Shown one piece after another: positions 12,881 through 14,135 of a stretch of 14,135 nt of DNA. Every line of letters starts with the position of its first letter. The first letter of the stretch is position 1. Made by a program: the position numbers and the translations under genes. The notes under the pieces were generated by a model that had not been told where the DNA came from, did no database searches, and was given only the letters and a program-made list of their open reading frames with translations. Origin of the DNA: Bordetella parapertussis (GTDB taxonomy: Bacteria > Pseudomonadota > Gammaproteobacteria > Burkholderiales > Burkholderiaceae_C); contig CAMATW010000045.1 in assembly GCA_945861305.1 (NCBI GenBank), forward strand, positions 1 through 14,135. The letters are read 5' to 3'.

Positions 12881-14135
12881 TTGGGTTTGACGATGGTTGA
12901 GAAGATCTTGGCTCGTACCAGTGGGCGCTCACAGGTGCGCGCTGGCGACAACATTGAGGCCAAGCCTGACTTTGTGGTGGCCTACGATTTCCCCGGTTAC
13001 ACCGATGTGATTTTTCAGCAAATGAAGAACGACTTTGGCATCGACAAAGTGGCCGAACCCAAGCGTTTTGCGCTGTTCATTGACCACATGGTGCCCGCCA
13101 TTACCCCCCAAGAAGAGGACCTTCATCAAAACACCCGAGATTGGGGAGCGGCCAACCATGTACCGGTGTTCGAGCGCAAGGGCATTGGTCATCAAGTGGC
13201 GGCCGAGTTGGGATACGCCACGCCCGGGGCGTTTGTGGTGCATTTCGATGGCCATATTTCGCAACTGGGCACGTTTGGAACACTGGCGCTAGGTGTGCGC
13301 AGGCATTTGCTCGAGGCTTTTGTGAACGACCGCATCCGATTGGCCGTGCCTCACACTACACGCATCGATTTGGTGGGCAGCTTGCCCGTTGGCGTCATGG
13401 CACGAGATGTGTTTCACCACATTGTTCGGGTCTTAGGGGCAGCGAGTTGCCGTTTTCAGGTCTTGGAGTTTGGTGGCGAATCAGTAGAGCAGATGAGCAT
13501 TGATGCTCGCCAGACCCTCACCTGCTTGGCCATGTTCACTGGTGCCATAAGCGCCATCATCAACCCCGATGCGCTGACCTTGGCCTACGCCAAGGGGCGC
13601 TCTTTACTGGATGTCGAGCCGGTGTATTCCGATGCCGATGCGGTCTATGCCGCAAGACACACCATCGACATCAGCCATTTACAGCCGGTGGTGGTGGTGC
13701 CACCCAGCCCCGCCAACACCCGCGATTTGTCGGACCACTTGGGGCTACCGGTGCAAGTAGGCTACTTGGGTTCGTGCGCGTCAGGGCGCATCGAAGACTT
13801 GCGCGCAGCTGCGCAGGTGTTGCGGGGGCGGCAGGTACATCCTGGCTTTCAGCTGTATGTGGTGCCCACCAGCCAAGAGATCATGCGCCAAGCCGCGGCC
13901 GAGGGCATCCTCACCGACTTGGTCGCCGCGGGTGCTTTTGTCAGCTCGCCCTCGTGCGACTACTGCTTTGGGCGCATTGGCGTGATGTCGGCAGGCCAAC
14001 GTGCGGTGTCTACCGGCACCTTGAATGTCAAGGGCCGCATGGGCAGCACCGACTCGGAAATTTACATCGTCAACGCCATGGCTGTAGCGGCAGCTGCCAT
14101 TGAAGGGCGTATAGCCGACCCGCGCAACTACCTAT
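12881..14135 (+). CDS. LeuC/aconitase-family hydratase large subunit, altered active site, cut by window edge
   Basis: An open frame runs off the right edge, with 418 codons visible. It belongs to the aconitase superfamily, nearest the 3-isopropylmalate dehydratase large subunit (LeuC) type. Family blocks are VEKILAR (6-12), FIDHMVP (66-72), GIGHQ (101-105), GSLPVGVMARDV (166-177), GRIEDLRAAAQVL (302-314) and SEIYIVNAM (392-400). The three [4Fe-4S] ligands are Cys299 (GSCASGR), Cys359 and Cys362 (SPSCDYCFG); their 60- and 3-residue spacing matches E. coli LeuC as I recall it. Several other active-site positions differ from the family norm: GDSHT is FDGHI, SCTNG is SCASG, the CNM...E segment is TCLAMF, and NRNF is TLNV. 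It may therefore act on an unusual substrate or be catalytically altered. TTG 12881 is preferred because AAGGAG precedes it and it gives MGLTMVEKIL, like family N-termini. ATG 12845 (12 residues longer) and ATG 12893 are alternatives. The small subunit lies beyond the window or is absent. Confidence 0.88.
   Translation, partial: MGLTMVEKILARTSGRSQVRAGDNIEAKPDFVVAYDFPGYTDVIFQQMKNDFGIDKVAEPKRFALFIDHMVPAITPQEEDLHQNTRDWGAANHVPVFERKGIGHQVAAELGYATPGAFVVHFDGHISQLGTFGTLALGVRRHLLEAFVNDRIRLAVPHTTRIDLVGSLPVGVMARDVFHHIVRVLGAASCRFQVLEFGGESVEQMSIDARQTLTCLAMFTGAISAIINPDALTLAYAKGRSLLDVEPVYSDADAVYAARHTIDISHLQPVVVVPPSPANTRDLSDHLGLPVQVGYLGSCASGRIEDLRAAAQVLRGRQVHPGFQLYVVPTSQEIMRQAAAEGILTDLVAAGAFVSSPSCDYCFGRIGVMSAGQRAVSTGTLNVKGRMGSTDSEIYIVNAMAVAAAAIEGRIADPRNYL

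Noticed and set aside
1..14135. CRISPR arrays, tRNA or rRNA genes, insertion sequences, toxin-antitoxin or phage genes
   Set aside because: I looked for regularly spaced repeats, cloverleaf-type sequences, transposase motifs and small paired genes and saw none.

Overview
The window looks like chromosomal DNA of a Gram-negative betaproteobacterium, most likely a Burkholderiales/Comamonadaceae-type organism. This rests on moderately GC-rich, gene-dense DNA, exported proteins with standard signal peptides, LplT and a five-gene LIV-type ABC operon. The genus cannot be fixed by reading alone. I see no tRNA, rRNA, insertion sequence, phage gene or CRISPR array, and no gene-free stretch longer than about 150 bases.

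Left block (1-5318, all minus strand, read right to left): lplT (lysophospholipid transporter), an EamA/DMT permease, a cysteine-type glutathione peroxidase, a six-helix membrane hybrid histidine kinase, and a second, paralogous membrane histidine kinase that overlaps the first by 11 bases and leaves the window at its left edge. Spacing is tight (4, 33, 67 and -11 bases), so parts of this may be co-transcribed.

Middle block (5450-8294, plus strand): alr (alanine racemase) diverges from lplT across a 131-base region carrying a good extended -10 promoter facing lplT. A secreted 542-residue beta-propeller protein with its own likely promoter and ribosome binding site follows. It carries twelve recognisable repeat units, enough for two six-bladed propellers.

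Right block (8302-14135): a complete LIV/HAAT-family ABC importer operon on the minus strand (binding protein, livH-, livM-, livG- and livF-like), with overlapping gene ends that imply translational coupling. Its last gene converges on the propeller gene with only 7 bases between the stop codons, next to a strong inverted repeat. Diverging from the binding-protein gene across 151 bases is a LeuC/aconitase-family large subunit, cut by the right window edge. It keeps the three iron-sulfur cysteines with the spacing I recall for LeuC but has lost several otherwise conserved active-site residues.

The most interesting idea is that importer and altered aconitase-like protein form one uptake-and-conversion unit for an unidentified small acid. 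That is inference from layout only. Other points worth following are the tandem kinase paralogues and the twelve-repeat propeller.
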